Source: Pachyseris speciosa
Lineage: Eukaryota > Cnidaria > Anthozoa > Scleractinia > Pachyseridae
Direction of reading: 5' to 3'
Length of the DNA: 64,000 bases
Assembly: GCA_016490735.1 (NCBI GenBank)
Contig: JAEMWC010000010.1
Location: forward strand, 2,235,001 to 2,299,000
How positions within the stretch are numbered: the first letter of the stretch is position 1; every line of letters begins with the position of its first letter. The translations under genes and the position numbers were made by a program. Below the pieces are notes generated by a model, which saw only the letters and a program-made list of their open reading frames with translations, was not told where the DNA came from and searched no databases. This document shows, one piece after another, positions 11,801-22,207 of this stretch.

Positions 11801-12494
11801 TTTTTTTTCTGTTTTGGCCTGTGTGTGGTTAGAACGGATGAAGAAGTGACATTTAGCAATGATTTAGAGTGGGTACAAGGCCAAGAAGACCATTTTAGAG
11901 GATTTTGAGTTTTTGACCATATTTTTAAGGGGTAAGGCTGTGGTTTGGGTGAAAAATTGATAAATTTGAAACTATTTTCTGCACTTGTTTCTGGCTAAGA
12001 TGCATCAAGAAATTATATAGAGCGATGATTTTCAGTGGATCCGAGGCCAAAAACGCCAAATTGGTACCCTTTTTGAATAACCACCAAAATCTGTGATATT
12101 AACGACGGTACGTTTTGGTCCCAAAAACTACTTTAAAATCTTTGAATTTGGGTCCAAATTTGACAACCTTTACAAGTGTTTTCTGTTTTGGTCTGTGTGT
12201 GGTTATAACGGATGAAGAAATGACATTTAGCAATGATTTAGAGTGGGTACAAGGCCAAGAGGGAAATTTATGAGGATTTCGAGTTTTTGTCCATTTTCTT
12301 GAAGGGTAAGGCTATGGTTTGAGGTTAAAAATTGAAAAGTTTGAAAATTTTTCCAGCGCTTATTTATGACTAAAATGCATCAAGAAAATACATATAGCAA
12401 TGATTTTGAGTGGATCCGAGGCCAAAATCGCGAAATTGGTGTACTTTTGAAATAAGCACCAAAATCTGTGATTTTAACCTCGGTACATTCTTGT

Positions 12495-13860
12495 CCCAAA
12501 AAGGAGATGAAGAGGGAAAAGGAGAATCAGATTATACTAGCAAAAGAGAAGGACAAAAGAGGATCAATTTTTCATTAGGTCAATTATCGTGTCCACTTCA
12601 ATATAGGAGTCTACAGTTTGAAGTATGTCAAATAACTTTCCCTTTAGGGATTTTTAAAAGATCTTTTTGCACTTTTTTTTAGAGTTGCAGGTATCCCATT
12701 TCAAATTTTGACTCCAACACGCGAGAAAGCATTTCGTGTGCCATTAATGCGAGATTCCGTTGTATAAAATGATCAGAGGTAGAGGAACGCGTTTTATAGG
12801 AATGGACACTAGAAGTACGAGAAAACAAATTCAAGATATTTCTTGGAGCAGTATTTACGTTTATATCATACATAAGGTTGCAAACGGATTCATAATACAA
12901 GAATTGTACAGGTAATAGTTTCGTTTTAAGGGGAGCAGGGTTGGCGTAGTGGTGAGAGCGCTCGCCTTCCACCAATGTGGCCCGGGTTCGATTCCCGGAC
13001 TCGGCGTCATAAGTGGGCTGAGTTTGTTGGTTCTCTACTCTGCTCCGAGAGGTTTTTCTCCGGGTACTCCGGTTTTCCCCTCTCCCCAAAAACCAACATT
13101 TGATTTGATTTGATGTATTTAGAGTTAATTTGATTTGAAAATTGTAAAGCACCATTGATCTGTATTTGTAAATGGCGCTATATAAGTAATAAATTATTAA
13201 ATTATTATTATTATTTAACGAAAAATTGGTATGGCATGGTCATTTGTTTCAGCAAAATATATTAGCTGCAAGGCGCGCTTTTGAAGGACAAGAATTTGAC
13301 CAAGGAAAGTTTTACATGCATTGCCCAAGAAAATAAGACCATAAGTTATGTAAGGTACGATTAGTGACTGATAAATATTTAGAAGAGTGCAAGTAGGAAC
13401 AATATGCCGTAACCCTGCGATTAACCCAATTGTCTTACTTATTTTTGTTGCAACAGAATTAATATGTGTCTTCCAGGACAAATTTTGATCAACTAACAAA
13501 CCAAGGTATTTAATGAAGTTTTTACGTTCAAGAGAAACCTTTTAATTGTTTTCATTGTCAAAAACTTTGATCTCAGGGTGATAATTGAGGTTTTTTGGCG
13601 AGTGCGAAAAATTACATAGTTAACTTTTTTAATATTTAAAGTAAGCTTGTTAGAAGTCAGCCAGGTATATAAGTTGTGTAATTCTTCATTCAGTATAAAT
13701 TCTACTGACATTAAGTCTTTATGAGCAAAAAGAACATTAGTGTCATCTGTAAAAAGAAAGAATTGGAGTTTATTAGAATATTTTTGAATATCATTTATAT
13801 AAAGAAGGAAGAGAAGGGGGCCCACAACTGAGCCTTATATTTAGTCTACTAGATATATGA
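12495..13860 (-). mobile_element. LINE fragment, copy 2, interrupted by a SINE
   Basis: On the minus strand, 13825 down to about 13493 encodes a reverse transcriptase with GPLLFLLYINDI, FTDDTNVLF and LYTWLTSNKLTLN. After a frame change, 13499-13215 gives the thumb and connection region (DQNLSWKTHINSV, IYQSLIVPYITYG, LQKRALQLI). The C-terminal end follows beyond the SINE at 12679-12930. This is the 3' half of a Jockey/CR1-like non-LTR retrotransposon; endonuclease and ORF1 are missing. At least one frameshift disables it. Confidence 0.85.
12930..13216 (+). mobile_element. tRNA-derived SINE inserted in the LINE
   Basis: It has a polymerase III A box (TGGCGTAGTGGTGAGAGC, about 12942) and a textbook B box (GGGTTCGATTCCCGG, 12984-12998) at tRNA-like spacing. 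A non-tRNA body with TTTTCTCCGGGTACTCCGG follows, and the tail ends TAATAAATTATTAAATTATTATTATT. It lies in sense opposite to the LINE, splitting its coding region. It is a SINE and not a functional tRNA gene because the head lacks a complete cloverleaf. Confidence 0.85.
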
Positions 13861-14659
13861 CAGTTAATTTCAGTAGTTTGTGCACGATTTGATAAATATG
13901 AGAAAAAACATTGATTGAAGATTCCGCGAAAACCATAATAAAATGAAATGATATATAGCGATGATTTTGAGTGGATACGAGGCCAAAAACACCAAATTGG
14001 TATACTATTTAAATAATCACCAAAATCTGTCACTTAAACCACGGAACGTTTTTGTCCCAAATAACTACTCAAAAATCTTTGGATTCAGGTCAAAATTTGA
14101 CAACCTTTTCAAGTTTTTTCTATTTTGGTTTGTGTCTGGTTAGAACGGATGAAGACATGATATTTGGAATGATTTAGAGTTGGTACAAGGCCAACAAGGC
14201 CATTTAAGAGGATTTCTATTTTTTGGCACTTTTCTTAAGGGGTAACCTATGGTTTTGGGTCAAAAATTGGAAAAATGTGAACATTTTTTCTTGGCTTCTT
14301 TAAGGCTAAAATGCATCAAGAAATTATATATAGCGATGTATTTGAGTGGATACGAGGCCAAAACAGCAACTTGGTGTGCTATTTAAATAGCAAGCAAAAT
14401 CTGGGATTTTAACCACCGTACGTTTTTGTCCCAAAAAAACTACTCAGAAAGCTTTGGATTTTGGTCAAACTTTGGTAACCTTTTCAAGATTTCTCTGTTT
14501 TGGTTTGCGTCTAATTAGAACGGATGAAGACATCACCTTTCGGAATGATTTAGAGTGGGTACAAGGCCAAGAAGACCATTTATGAGGATTTCGACATTTT
14601 GACCACTTTCTTAAGGGGTAAGCCTATTGTTTTGGGTCAAAAATTGGAAAAATTTGCAA

Positions 14660-14857
14660 AGTAGTATAGGAGTTGGGGTACGAGCACAGTTTTGTGCTCT
14701 TACCCAACCAACTCCATACTACTCGCCATTTGTTGGTAATCTATATGTTTTTATTAATTTCTGGTACCAGCACATGATTAAATCTATAGTTGTTTAATCT
14801 GAAATTCTCGGAAAACCACCAAGCGTGACATTCTCGGAAAAACAGGAAATGAGTCAT
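14660..14857 (+). repeat. Left terminal inverted repeat of the Polinton
   Basis: It matches the reverse complement of 34231-34402, interrupted by a few indels (198 versus 172 bp). The outermost 65 bases (14660-14724) are themselves a near-perfect palindrome: AGTAGTATAGGAGTTG... folds onto ...CAACTCCATACTACT with a GAGCACA/TGTGCTC apex. The TIR also holds the direct pair ATTCTCGGAAA...ACATTCTCGGAAA. Confidence 0.95.
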
Positions 14858-14984
14858 CACCTATAGCTATTATTATAACTCACGTGACGGTCGCATGATT
14901 TTTTCTAACCAATCACAATGAAGCAAGTTCCTTATTATAAATTCTTGAAGTAAAGCTTACTGACAATTTTTACTTAAAAAGTTT

Positions 14985-15403
14985 ATGCTAAAGTTTGTTA
15001 TCAAACTCAAGATGCCCAAGTCTATGTCAACTCTCCAGAATCAAATTGCTGGATGTGAGAGAAATATGGAAGAATGCTTGATTCAGTGTGCTGCTGCATC
15101 TGGTGACAAGAATTTTGAGTTTTTCTTCAGTCTGAAACAACTAATGGATAATATTGCAACTTGTGATGTAGATCAGACCTTGGAGTCCATTAACAAGGTT
15201 AAGACTGTCTTTGAGCAGTCTGAGACATTGTTAAATCTTGAAAGGAAAGACGTCAATACAGACAAGAGTTAAATAAGAAGATTGAAGAGAGAGAGAGAAA
15301 AGAAACAGTCAAACGTTTGACTCGGCGGAAGATGTTTACAAGAAAAGCAAATGTGATTAAAATTCCTTCACCACCATCTAGTCAGGAGATGTTGGATAAT
15401 TAG
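14985..15403 (+). pseudogene. Polinton small helical protein of unknown function (frameshifted)
   Basis: The first open part (14985-15272) gives a helical peptide of about 95 residues with Cys pairs (GCERNMEECLIQC) and KLKMPKSMSTLQNQ near the N-terminus. A second frame continues without a stop from about 15245 to the TAG at 15401-15403 and supplies a basic coiled-coil-like tail (KKIEERERKETVKRL, then IKIPSPPSSQEM). The amphipathic helix runs across the join, so one gene with a single indel near 15250 is the simplest reading. It is the outermost gene at the left end and points inward. I do not recognise its family. Its position next to the TIR and its charged helical character would suit a structural or DNA-binding role, but that is speculation. 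Confidence 0.45.
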
Positions 15404-15478
15404 TCTTTCACTGGTTTGAACAATGTTGGCGACAAAACACCACAGCTGTAGCGTGAAGTCAACAGCTAACTGAACTTT

Positions 15479-18400
15479 TTAGATTTTATAATGGCCATAT
15501 GCATAGCTTGTCACGCCATTATCGTGAAGATACCGCTTGTCGTCAAAGCAGCTGAGTGATACTTTATTTATCTCATAAGTTCCTAGTTGATGGTTTTGGC
15601 TTCTGATTGTTTTCATTCTATGATGCAACTGTTTATTATCAAATAGTGTCTCTTTATAATTTTCATGTTTGATGTTATTCTTAATAATATTCTTCCTAAT
15701 TCCTTTAGCAGTCTTACCTCCTTTTCGGTTGTCTTTCATATAGCTATACATTTTCGATCGTAGACCGATGAATTCACAAATTGGAACTCCTGCAGCCTCA
15801 TCTTTGAATTTACCAATTACTTTTTATTCGTCTTATCGAAATATGGAGAGTATTCCGGGTAGTCGCTGTTGTCAAATTTATTTTTATCCTTCCAGAAATG
15901 TCTATAGACGTCTTGGGTTTCAATTTCATAGGTCAAACTGTCTGTGTCTGTAAAGAGCAGCTTCGCCTTGTTTCCGTACTTCTCTTTAATGTAGTTGTAA
16001 TGGAAATCGTACATCAATGTCTTGCTGAGGTCTAGAATATACATACCCACATATGCCGGCCGGTTTAAAGTAAGTGTTTCTTTTATCTTATGAACAGCTA
16101 CTAGATTTTCATTGAAGATTTTACTGCTAACATATGTCGGTTTAGCAGCCATTTTTGATAGTTTCTTTTCATCGGTGACTAATCTGACGTCTACTCGCTT
16201 TCTGAGGTTTTCCATCGTTTTTCCAAATACACTGTTATTCATCAGCTTGAAAAAGTCTTTCTCAAAGGCATTTTTAGCATCAGTTCTTTTCTGAGTGTTG
16301 AAGTCGATGTACTGTCTGAGCCATGCGGACTGATTGAACTCTAGAACTCGATGGACTTTAGTTATTTTCAAACCGAGATCAGTGTATAATTGGAGGTTCC
16401 TATAATGGAGCACGTATTTTTCTTTGTTGCTTAATGTTGGTATCAGTTTATGTACCAAACCAGTTGATATATTGAATTTGCTAGCTATTTTCTTACAATA
16501 ATCTGATAGCATGTCCCCAGCAACTTTAATCTTTTCCGGTCCCAGTGGATAGTCATTGTGAAGATCATGTAACTCTTGGGGGTATTCTAAATCAACTTCA
16601 AGAATCAAACCCTTTGCACTATCTTCTTTATAGACAGCCAGGTCTAAATTATTGATCTGTTTTTGTGTCATCCATCTGAATCCGCCTGTTGGTAAATATT
16701 GACTCATAGCCCAACCATACAAATTATTAGCATCGAGATACATGATGTACTTCGAGGGCGCCTTCTCATCGTATTCTTTCATGTATTTATTATTTGCTCT
16801 TCCATATCGGTTTGCTATATAACTGATTCCTCCACGCATACCCTTTTCAATGAATTGAAACATATCAATATCAACCATAAGCTCTAGTTTAATGTCAGTC
16901 ATTTTAAGCATGGCGTCCCAAGATAAACCGGGAGATGTGAAATAGTGACACGGGTCCAGTTTATAGTACTCAAGGCATGTTTTTCTGAAGTTTTCAAATA
17001 CATCAGCCAGTAGGAGCACATCTGTTTTAAGGTACAGGTCATGATAATCGCCCATATTTTTGATTGAGAATGTATTCCACACATTTTGAGCATGCGCATA
17101 GTCTTCATCTGATATATGCTCATCACTCAATATACTGTAGAATTCTTCTTTTGACGGCAGCTTTGGTTAAATTTATTGAAACTGTCCATATAGTCATAAG
17201 GATAAACACCTTTCTGTGCCATCAAATTAAGATCCTTTCCCTTGAACTCTTGTGAGGTGTATTTTAAGGCTTCTTTTGGAAGATTGCTGACAAGTTTTTC
17301 CAAACTGGAGCTCATGAATTGGAAACTATCAATGAAGGTCAAGTGATTACCAAGCATGAAAGCCATATACTTCTCCATGTTATTTGGGATAGCATTGATA
17401 TTCATTTGACAGTCTTCACCTTTCTTGTTTTTGTAAGTGTGCTTCTTAACAATGGCTCCAATCTCCTGCATAATAAAATGACTATCATAGCCTCTTAGAT
17501 TGTGAAATATGACTGGTATCTTTATTTCATCTGGGTTCACTCTGAGTTTCAGATTACAATCTTGGTGAGCAGAACCTCTATACTTGCCGGTAATATGACA
17601 ATGATCTCGAACTCGGATATCTTTGTCAGTGTATTTTTTATCACAAATGTGACAAACTTTGGCTTTTTGGAATTTCTCTTCATCATCTTTAGTCATTTTC
17701 AATGGTTTGTTAAAATTTTTTTTCACAACATTCTTACAATATTTGACTTCCTCCAGCATAGCTTCCATAAATTTGTACACAGCCTTTTCACCCCTGTATA
17801 TTACTGCTGGTTTGCTGTATTTATCATCATAACAACAAACAACTTTGTATCCATATCCACAATCAGTATGCTTCTGATAGGCTTCGGTGAATGATTTATC
17901 ATTGTTGGGTTGGCAACCGTGTATTTTTTCAGTGATAGCCTCAAAATCAGCATAGATCACAAATGGTACCTGTTGTTGTTTATGAAAGTTGTTGAATTTC
18001 AGAATATTGTTATCCTTGGTTGGCATCTTTATTGCTTGTGTGCCATTAACTTGCATGCAGTTGTCCTTGTGATCATTCAACACCCTTTCAGAGCTGAAGC
18101 ATTGAAGGCAGTTCATGCAAAAGTGTTTTCTTTCTTTATGCTTTGTTTGATTGTACATAAACTTGTTGAAATCATTGATTAGCACATAATGCTTGTTTTC
18201 ATTTTCAGTTATTAGAAGCAGATTTAAGCAGTCTGCATATTTCTCTTTTGAGACAAAAATTGGGTATGGTTGTTTGTCCTCATAACCGAAAACATTGATG
18301 TTGATCTCATTTTGTTTTTCAATCTTATTGTACTGCTTTGTTGCCACTGGGAACTCAATTCCTGAATAATCCAATTTGTCGATATACTGTTTATCAACTT

Positions 18401-19229
18401 TTTTAATCCTCTGTGGGTTTTTGTCTTGTGGATTCAAATGCCTGATGTGACACCATCTGAAGCATTCATTATCTTCATTTTTAATATTGATCAACCCCTT
18501 CACACTGTTTCTGAGTTCATTTGGTAGTTTAATGTATGAGGAGCCTCTCATCGGTTGATATTTCACAACATTAAGATAGTGGTTTTCGACTGATTCAATA
18601 GTCCAGCCAGAACCTTCAGATACCCATTGAGCTATCTTATTCAATATTTCCTGCTTTGATAATTCAAGTGATTCTGAAATTCCTGGATCATTGATAATTG
18701 TTTGAGGTGTGCTGTTGAAATAGCCTGTTTTAAACTCTAGACTTCCATCCGTCATTTTTGTGAATTGCACTTTAAGTGTCTCAACAAATTTCAGTCCTTT
18801 CATTTCATTTAACAATTTTTAATGTGTGTTTCGATTGCCATTCTTGTGTTTAGTAGCTGATCTAGCGAGTCTTTGTCATTTTTTATTCCAATTTCATAAG
18901 AGTCAGTGAAGCCCTTTAGAGCTTTCTCTGTTTGTGTAATCCTTGTCCTCGGTGCAGGTACTGGTCTCTTGGTTCTGGGGGCTGGAATAGGTCTTGTTGG
19001 TGGGGGAATATTGCGTTCATAATCTTGAACCATCTGTTTAACACTCTTGCGAGGTGCTGGAACTGGTCTGTCTTCATCAACTATAACTATTTTTGGTTTC
19101 TTCTGTTTCTTCATTTCTGATCTCATTAACTTCTGTTGCTTCTCTACTTTTTCAAGCCTTTCATTCATCTTAATCAACATTTCTATGAGCTGGGATTTGC
19201 TAAGTTTTTTTGAAATCTTTCTTATTCAT
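15479..19229 (-). pseudogene. Protein-primed family B DNA polymerase (pPolB), frame broken at four places
   Basis: This enzyme replicates the Polinton by protein-primed strand-displacement synthesis. The start is ATG at 19229, preceded by an AT-only stretch. The N-terminal part is proline-rich, with three RP(V/I)PAPR-type repeats. Next come a C2H2-like finger (CMNC...HKDNC), exonuclease I (YADFEAI), an endonuclease-VII-like zinc module (CHIC...RDHCH...CNLKLR), exonuclease II (FHNLRGYDSHF), and YLKTDVLLLADVF. The palm motifs follow: A (YLDANNLYGWAM), B (KLMNNSVFGKT) and C (FTDTDS). The C-terminal segment ends at 15479. Frame changes fall in or near runs at 19205-19211 (T7), 18816-18820 (T5), 17162-17164 and 15821-15825 (T5). 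All catalytic motifs are present, and total length of about 1,200 residues is normal for cnidarian Polintons. Either the gene is decayed or the runs are miscalled. Confidence 0.95.
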
Positions 19230-19318
19230 CTTATATTATAATTAGATAATAATTTATATACTTTAAATGTCTTAATAAAAATTTTTATTTAAAGAATTAT
19301 TATGTAAACTATATTATA
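19230..19318. promoter_or_regulatory. Divergent AT-rich promoter region between pPolB and HNH gene
   Basis: This 89-bp intergenic segment separates two genes that start in opposite directions. It is almost entirely A/T, and each start codon is immediately preceded by a TATAATATAAG- or TATATTATA-type stretch. Similar AT-only stretches precede many other genes of the element, consistent with an element-specific promoter, but no experimental basis exists here. Confidence 0.4.
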
Positions 19319-20063
19319 ATGAATAAGATTGAAATTAACGAGTGCGTTTACAACATTCATCCAGTTTATGATTTGTATGCTTCTGATAAGGATGGAAATG
19401 TTATAAATATCATCAAAAAAAGTACCGACGAAGGGAGCCAAGCAATGCACAGGATACTTGAAATGTAATGTGAGAAAACATGGTCAAAATGGTCGAAAAA
19501 ATTATTATGTCCATCGTTTTGTATGGGAATATTTTAATGGCATTATTCCAGAAGGAAAAGTAATTGACCATATCAATGACATAAGAGACGATGACAGATT
19601 ATGTAATTTACAGCTTGTTACACAGAAACAGAATTGCAAGAAATCAGCAGAATGTCGGGATTATTCATTTGCTACTACCCAACGAAATCCAAGATGTGTA
19701 AAAGCGATTAACATCACAACCAAAGAAGTTTCATACTATGACAGTATGTATTGCTGTGCACAACATCTTCAAATTCATGCTTATACTGTTAAAATGGTTT
19801 GTGATGGATTCAGATATTATAAATCCGGTAAATCAAAGAAAGATGGTTTTTCATACAAATTTGAGTATGTCAAAAAAGAGGATCTACCAGATGATTATAT
19901 CAAATCAGCTAATAAAAGACCAAGGAGAGTTCCCGATGAAGACAAAAAGAGTCACCATGCGTTGTCAATGAAAAAATGGACAAACAAAGAGTACAAATGT
20001 CCCAGGTGTGACAAAGTGATGAAAAACAATAATAGACAATATCACAATAAAAAGTGCAAATAA
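19319..20063 (+). pseudogene. HNH homing-type endonuclease with NUMOD4-like N-terminus (frameshifted)
   Basis: The N-terminal piece from ATG 19319 has the NUMOD4-like pattern HPVYDLYASDKDGNVINI. The HNH_3-type nuclease core follows, YVHRFVWEYFNG...IDHINDIRDDDRLCNLQLVT, with the two catalytic-region histidines and the terminal asparagine intact. A repeat-like module with SMYCCAQHL comes next (NUMOD1-like, binding DNA), and the C-terminus has a C2H2-like finger CPRCDKVM...YHNKKC. The frame changes inside the A7 run at 19415-19421. Such genes are common passengers in large DNA viruses and Polintons, acting as site-specific nucleases. It ends at 20063, directly abutting the stop of the next gene on the other strand. 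Confidence 0.85.
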
Positions 20064-20456
20064 TTATTCTCCGTTCAGATATCTTCTGCTTTCTTCCAAG
20101 TGCTTAGTTATTTCGTGGATCAAGTCTTCGAAACAATTACTCATGATGTACCGGCATTCGTTTTTCTCATACTTTGCCTTCATTTTGAGCTGATTATTGG
20201 ACACAGCGAAGATGCCAGTTGGGCTTTTGAATTCCAGGCACAGAGCATTGTATTTTTCAGTTGGATTCATCAGCATTAAATCACATTGTCCAGCCATATA
20301 TCCTTTCTTATAACTTCTGATTCTCATGTTTGGGCTTATTTGATTTTCACCTAATCCGGCAATCATTAATGCGTCTTCATATTTTTTTCTGATAAATGAT
20401 ACAACACTGCTATGTAGATCATATTCATTTTTAATTGAAATTATATTATTTTTCAT
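20064..20456 (-). CDS. VRR-NUC domain nuclease
   Basis: 130 residues, intact, almost exactly one VRR-NUC domain (PD-(D/E)XK nuclease superfamily, including stand-alone viral Holliday-junction-type nucleases). The active-site pattern is visible: GYMAGQCDLMLMNP supplies the Gly-x-x-Asp-Leu motif (C replaces the usual P before D), LCLEFKSPTG supplies the E-x-K motif, and NNQLKMK gives the trailing Gln. In a Polinton it may resolve branched replication intermediates (inferred). The start is preceded by TTATTATAATAT. It meets the HNH gene tail-to-tail with zero spacing, so termination signals must lie inside the coding regions. Confidence 0.85.
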   Translation of the reverse strand: MKNNIISIKNEYDLHSSVVSFIRKKYEDALMIAGLGENQISPNMRIRSYKKGYMAGQCDLMLMNPTEKYNALCLEFKSPTGIFAVSNNQLKMKAKYEKNECRYIMSNCFEDLIHEITKHLEESRRYLNGE

Positions 20457-20604
20457 ATATTATAATAATTTATTTTTTATTTTTAAATATTTACCACTTG
20501 TGTTTAAATATAGTCAGGAATAATAATATTCTTGGCTACCGTGAGCAAATAACAGTATATACTACTGTAAGGTCTACTTATATATATGTTAGATAATTTT
20601 CTTT

Positions 20605-21600
20605 TTATAATATATCTTTTAAATCCCTGAACGGTATCCAACTGTTGAAGTCATCACTATATCCCTTCCACTTCACCAAAGCGTGTTTCTTCTTGTAATC
20701 TCTGCGAATGACTTTATCAATACGGAAAACATCCTGTCTGGCTTTTAATAACTCAGGTTCATAAAAACTCCCTTGTATTTCTTCATCGTGGAGATCTTTT
20801 AGTTTGTATGTTATTGGATTAGTGTATTGGATCTTATCAACTGTAAACACTTCTTCTGTCCAATTTGGTGTATAGCCCTTGTCAAACACATTCCGTTTAT
20901 ACTTAGATATTCGGACCTTATCACCAACCTTGAATTTTGGTTTAGCTGATAATGGCTCCATGTCACCATATAAATTGAAATACACTATTCCTTCATTCTT
21001 CTTTTTACTAGCTTCTGTAGGTGTCATCTTTATGCTTGAATGTTTGGTATTATTATACTTTTTCACTAATTTTGGTAACATGTCTAAATACTGTGTATTA
21101 CCTTGAACAGTGAACTGCTTCCACATTTTGGATTTAATTGTCCTATTCCATCTTTCAACTACTGATGACTTCTCTTCGTTCTCAGTTGAGTACATCTGTA
21201 CACTATGTTTGTCTAGCAAGTCCTTCAAGTGTTTTTTGTAAAACTCTTTTCCCTTGTCAACCCATAGATATTGTGGTTTTCTGCCTTCCTTGAATATTGT
21301 TTTGAATGCTTCAGTGACAGATTCACCTTTCTTATCCTTCAATGGGACAATCCAACCATATTTGCTGAAGGCATCAATAACCATAAGAAGATATCGATAA
21401 CCTTTATTCCATTTACTGAACTGTTGCATTTCAACTAGATCACTTGCCCATATTTCATCAATTTTATTTACAATCACACGCCGCCGAGTGAAATTTCGTT
21501 TTATGGGTGCATGTAATTCATCAGCTAGTTTTTCTTGCCAGTTTTCTTCACTCGACGGCTTTTTCCGTTTTTTGAAACACCAAGACCTAATTTCTGTTTT
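20605..21600 (-). CDS. Retroviral-type integrase with C-terminal chromodomain
   Basis: This enzyme inserts the Polinton and makes the 6-bp target duplication. The DDE catalytic core is complete: EIWASDLV (first Asp), LWVDKGKEF (second Asp) and SSVVERWNRT (Glu). An SH3-like segment (KFKVGDKVRISKYK) follows, then a chromodomain with the aromatic cage region (YKKKHALVKWKGYSDDFNSWIP). The methionine-like start at 21477 is actually GTG. The frame stays open upstream to about 21600 and reads as the basic linker typical of these integrases (ENWQEKLADELHAPIKRNFT), so the true N-terminus lies in the overlap with the PLA2 gene. There is no ATG in that extension. It may depend on a frame change at the T6 run 21568-21573, on fusion with PLA2, or on a broken start. 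Confidence 0.93.
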   Translation of the reverse strand, partial: KTEIRSWCFKKRKKPSSEENWQEKLADELHAPIKRNFTRRRVIVNKIDEIWASDLVEMQQFSKWNKGYRYLLMVIDAFSKYGWIVPLKDKKGESVTEAFKTIFKEGRKPQYLWVDKGKEFYKKHLKDLLDKHSVQMYSTENEEKSSVVERWNRTIKSKMWKQFTVQGNTQYLDMLPKLVKKYNNTKHSSIKMTPTEASKKKNEGIVYFNLYGDMEPLSAKPKFKVGDKVRISKYKRNVFDKGYTPNWTEEVFTVDKIQYTNPITYKLKDLHDEEIQGSFYEPELLKARQDVFRIDKVIRRDYKKKHALVKWKGYSDDFNSWIPFRDLKDIL

Positions 21601-22163
21601 TTATCAATTAAGAATCTGGCTGTTTGACCCCATTTTGGCATCTCACCATATGGTATTTGATCTAGTGACTCGACCATTGTTCTATCACAATCACCTTTAT
21701 TTTTTCCCATATCATAACAAATATCATGATAAGCTGCTATTTCATCTACTTTATTGTAAGGTAGGACATTCCATTTTGTAACCTCACCTGTATTTTTATC
21801 ATATTCCAACTGTTCGTGCAACGGGTTATAAGGTCCCATATATTTATATTTACTTGGAGTCCAACCTGCTTTTGGTTTAGGAAGCTTGCCAATAACATTA
21901 TGAATGTCAATACCTTTGCCATAATCTAATCCTTTGATATCTGTTTTGTAACGAATATTTGGTCTCACTTTTGTTGAGAGTTGTTTCAAAGCTTCTGACC
22001 CAACCTTTGTGATTGCAGGCTTTGCGAGGGAAAGTCCTTTGTCAATTAATTTCTTTTGCAGCTTTGGATTTCTCATTGCTTCTGATGCATAATATCTACC
22101 CATTTCAACACCTTTCTTCGCTAAATAAGGGACACCATGTTCCAAGAATCCTGTTAGTGCCAT
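21525..22163 (-). CDS. Parvovirus VP1-type phospholipase A2 domain protein
   Basis: 212 residues. The core is the viral PLA2 motif set: YMGPYNPLHEQL (calcium loop: YxGPxN) and DEIAAYHDICYD (catalytic HD pair), followed by a conserved Asp in GDCD. In parvoviruses this capsid-exposed domain cuts endosomal membrane lipids during entry; a similar virion-entry role is likely here but inferred. The N-terminal part is helical with LAKKGVEMGRYYASEAM. The frame is open upstream of ATG 22163, through GAGILDSAAD, into the tail of the DUF5679-like gene, so it may once have been one DUF5679-PLA2 protein. The C-terminus overlaps the integrase reading frame. Confidence 0.85.
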   Translation of the reverse strand: MALTGFLEHGVPYLAKKGVEMGRYYASEAMRNPKLQKKLIDKGLSLAKPAITKVGSEALKQLSTKVRPNIRYKTDIKGLDYGKGIDIHNVIGKLPKPKAGWTPSKYKYMGPYNPLHEQLEYDKNTGEVTKWNVLPYNKVDEIAAYHDICYDMGKNKGDCDRTMVESLDQIPYGEMPKWGQTARFLIDKKQKLGLGVSKNGKSRRVKKTGKKN

Positions 22164-22207
22164 ATCTGCAGCTGAATCCAGTATGCCCGCCCCTTCAGAC
22201 GGGCTAG

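Larger units (their letters stand above)
7581..14659. repeat. Satellite array, left block (~374-376-bp units)
   Basis: Tandem units share the order GTCAAAAATTGGAAAAATTTG, GGCTAAAATGCATCAAGAAAT, ATATATAGCGATGATTTTGAG, GCCAAATTGGTGTGC, TAACCACGGTAC, GTCCCAAAAACTACTC, GGTTAGAACGGATGAAGA and GAAGACCATTTATGAGGATT. Spacing of the GATGATTTTGAGTGG landmark is mostly 370-377 bp (8957, about 9333, 9765, 10142, 10515, 10892, then 11655, 12025, 12400), with a rearranged unit near 11.4 kb. Units here are older and more diverged than at 38-40 kb. Open frames of 60-95 codons inside it are chance products of the repeat. LINE/SINE insertions interrupt it. Confidence 0.9.

Noticed and set aside
12930..13010. 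tRNA gene (A and B boxes)
   Set aside because: No full cloverleaf, and the head is joined to a SINE body and AT-rich tail; it is a tRNA-derived SINE.
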